NCBI GenBank assembly: GCA_013695055.1
Contig: JACDBF010000162.1
Coordinates: 1-5,439, forward strand
DNA length: 5,439 nucleotides
Origin: Actinomycetota bacterium
GTDB taxonomy: Bacteria > Actinomycetota > CADDZG01 > WHSQ01
Direction of reading: 5' to 3'
Shown: positions 5,406-5,439 of the stretch, piece by piece
How positions within the stretch are numbered: the first letter of the stretch is position 1
How the letters are laid out: each line of letters begins with the position of its first letter
Notes under the pieces: model-generated
Database searches by the model: none
What the model saw: only the letters and a program-made list of their open reading frames with translations
What the model was told of the DNA's origin: nothing
Made by a program: the position numbers and the translations under genes

Positions 5406-5439
5406 GCTCCTATCTCCTCCAGGGCTCGGTCCTTATCCT
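5402..5439 (-). CDS. Transketolase, N-terminal subunit, last 11 codons (partial)
   Basis: One minus-strand frame reads DKDRALEEIGA followed by TGA at 5404-5402. The stop overlaps the start of the C-terminal subunit gene by four bases (ATGA). A charged, helical K-x-x-x-A-L-E-E-type ending is typical of the N-terminal subunit, which in split transketolases is encoded directly upstream of the C-terminal subunit and binds the thiamine diphosphate. Only 11 residues are visible, so identity rests on position and overlap more than on sequence; the rest lies beyond the window edge. Confidence 0.7.
   Translation of the reverse strand, partial: DKDRALEEIGA
5416..5420 (-). promoter_or_regulatory. Ribosome binding site of transketolase C-terminal subunit
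   Basis: GGAGG on the minus strand lies 10 bases before the ATG at 5405 and inside the last codons of the upstream subunit gene. It is the clearest Shine-Dalgarno in the window, and it fixes this start. Together with the ATGA overlap it suggests near-equal synthesis of the two subunits. A second AGGAG at 5411-5407 is too close to the ATG to be the main site. Confidence 0.65.

Noticed and set aside
1..5439. CRISPR arrays, tRNA or rRNA genes, insertion sequences, toxin-antitoxin pairs
   Set aside because: No spaced direct repeats, cloverleaf-like segments, terminal inverted repeats or transposase motifs were found on reading either strand.

Overview
The window is a compact, high-GC bacterial chromosomal segment. 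No gap between genes exceeds about 85 bases. Seven coding regions are supported, two of them cut by the window edges. Gene content and style (an NTF2-domain class B PBP beside relA and dtd, GTG starts, weak Shine-Dalgarno sites, possible leaderless starts, a Gly/Ala/Arg-rich proteome) point to an actinobacterial or actinobacteria-like organism, perhaps an uncultured lineage. This is inference; no rRNA or other phylogenetic marker is present.

Left block (1-2382, plus strand): the C-terminal ACT domain of a RelA/SpoT (p)ppGpp synthetase/hydrolase, then after 8 bases a complete class B penicillin-binding protein with an N-terminal NTF2-like (MecA_N) domain, then D-aminoacyl-tRNA deacylase (dtd) starting inside the PBP stop codon. 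This looks like one transcript. It combines stringent response, cell-wall crosslinking and D-amino-acid proofreading, and probably ends at a small U-tailed hairpin just past dtd.

Middle block (2388-4424): a polytopic membrane protein on the minus strand, resembling the sensory half of actinobacterial/Chloroflexi histidine kinases but with no kinase domain. It is divergent from a plus-strand SAM-dependent methyltransferase closely resembling the TylM1/DesVI amino-sugar N,N-dimethyltransferases. The 84-base divergent spacer holds a CGGAGG/CCTCCG dyad and possible -10 elements placed for leaderless or near-leaderless transcripts.

Right block (4446-5439, minus strand): the C-terminal subunit of a split transketolase, with a four-base stop/start overlap to what is almost certainly the end of the N-terminal subunit. 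It carries the GEDGPSQM motif known from animal transketolases rather than the His-containing motif of E. coli and yeast enzymes.

No mobile element, CRISPR array, tRNA or rRNA was seen. Most of the window is ordinary housekeeping. The methyltransferase without sugar-pathway neighbours, the kinase-less sensor protein and the divergent spacer deserve a second look; nothing here demonstrates a new system.
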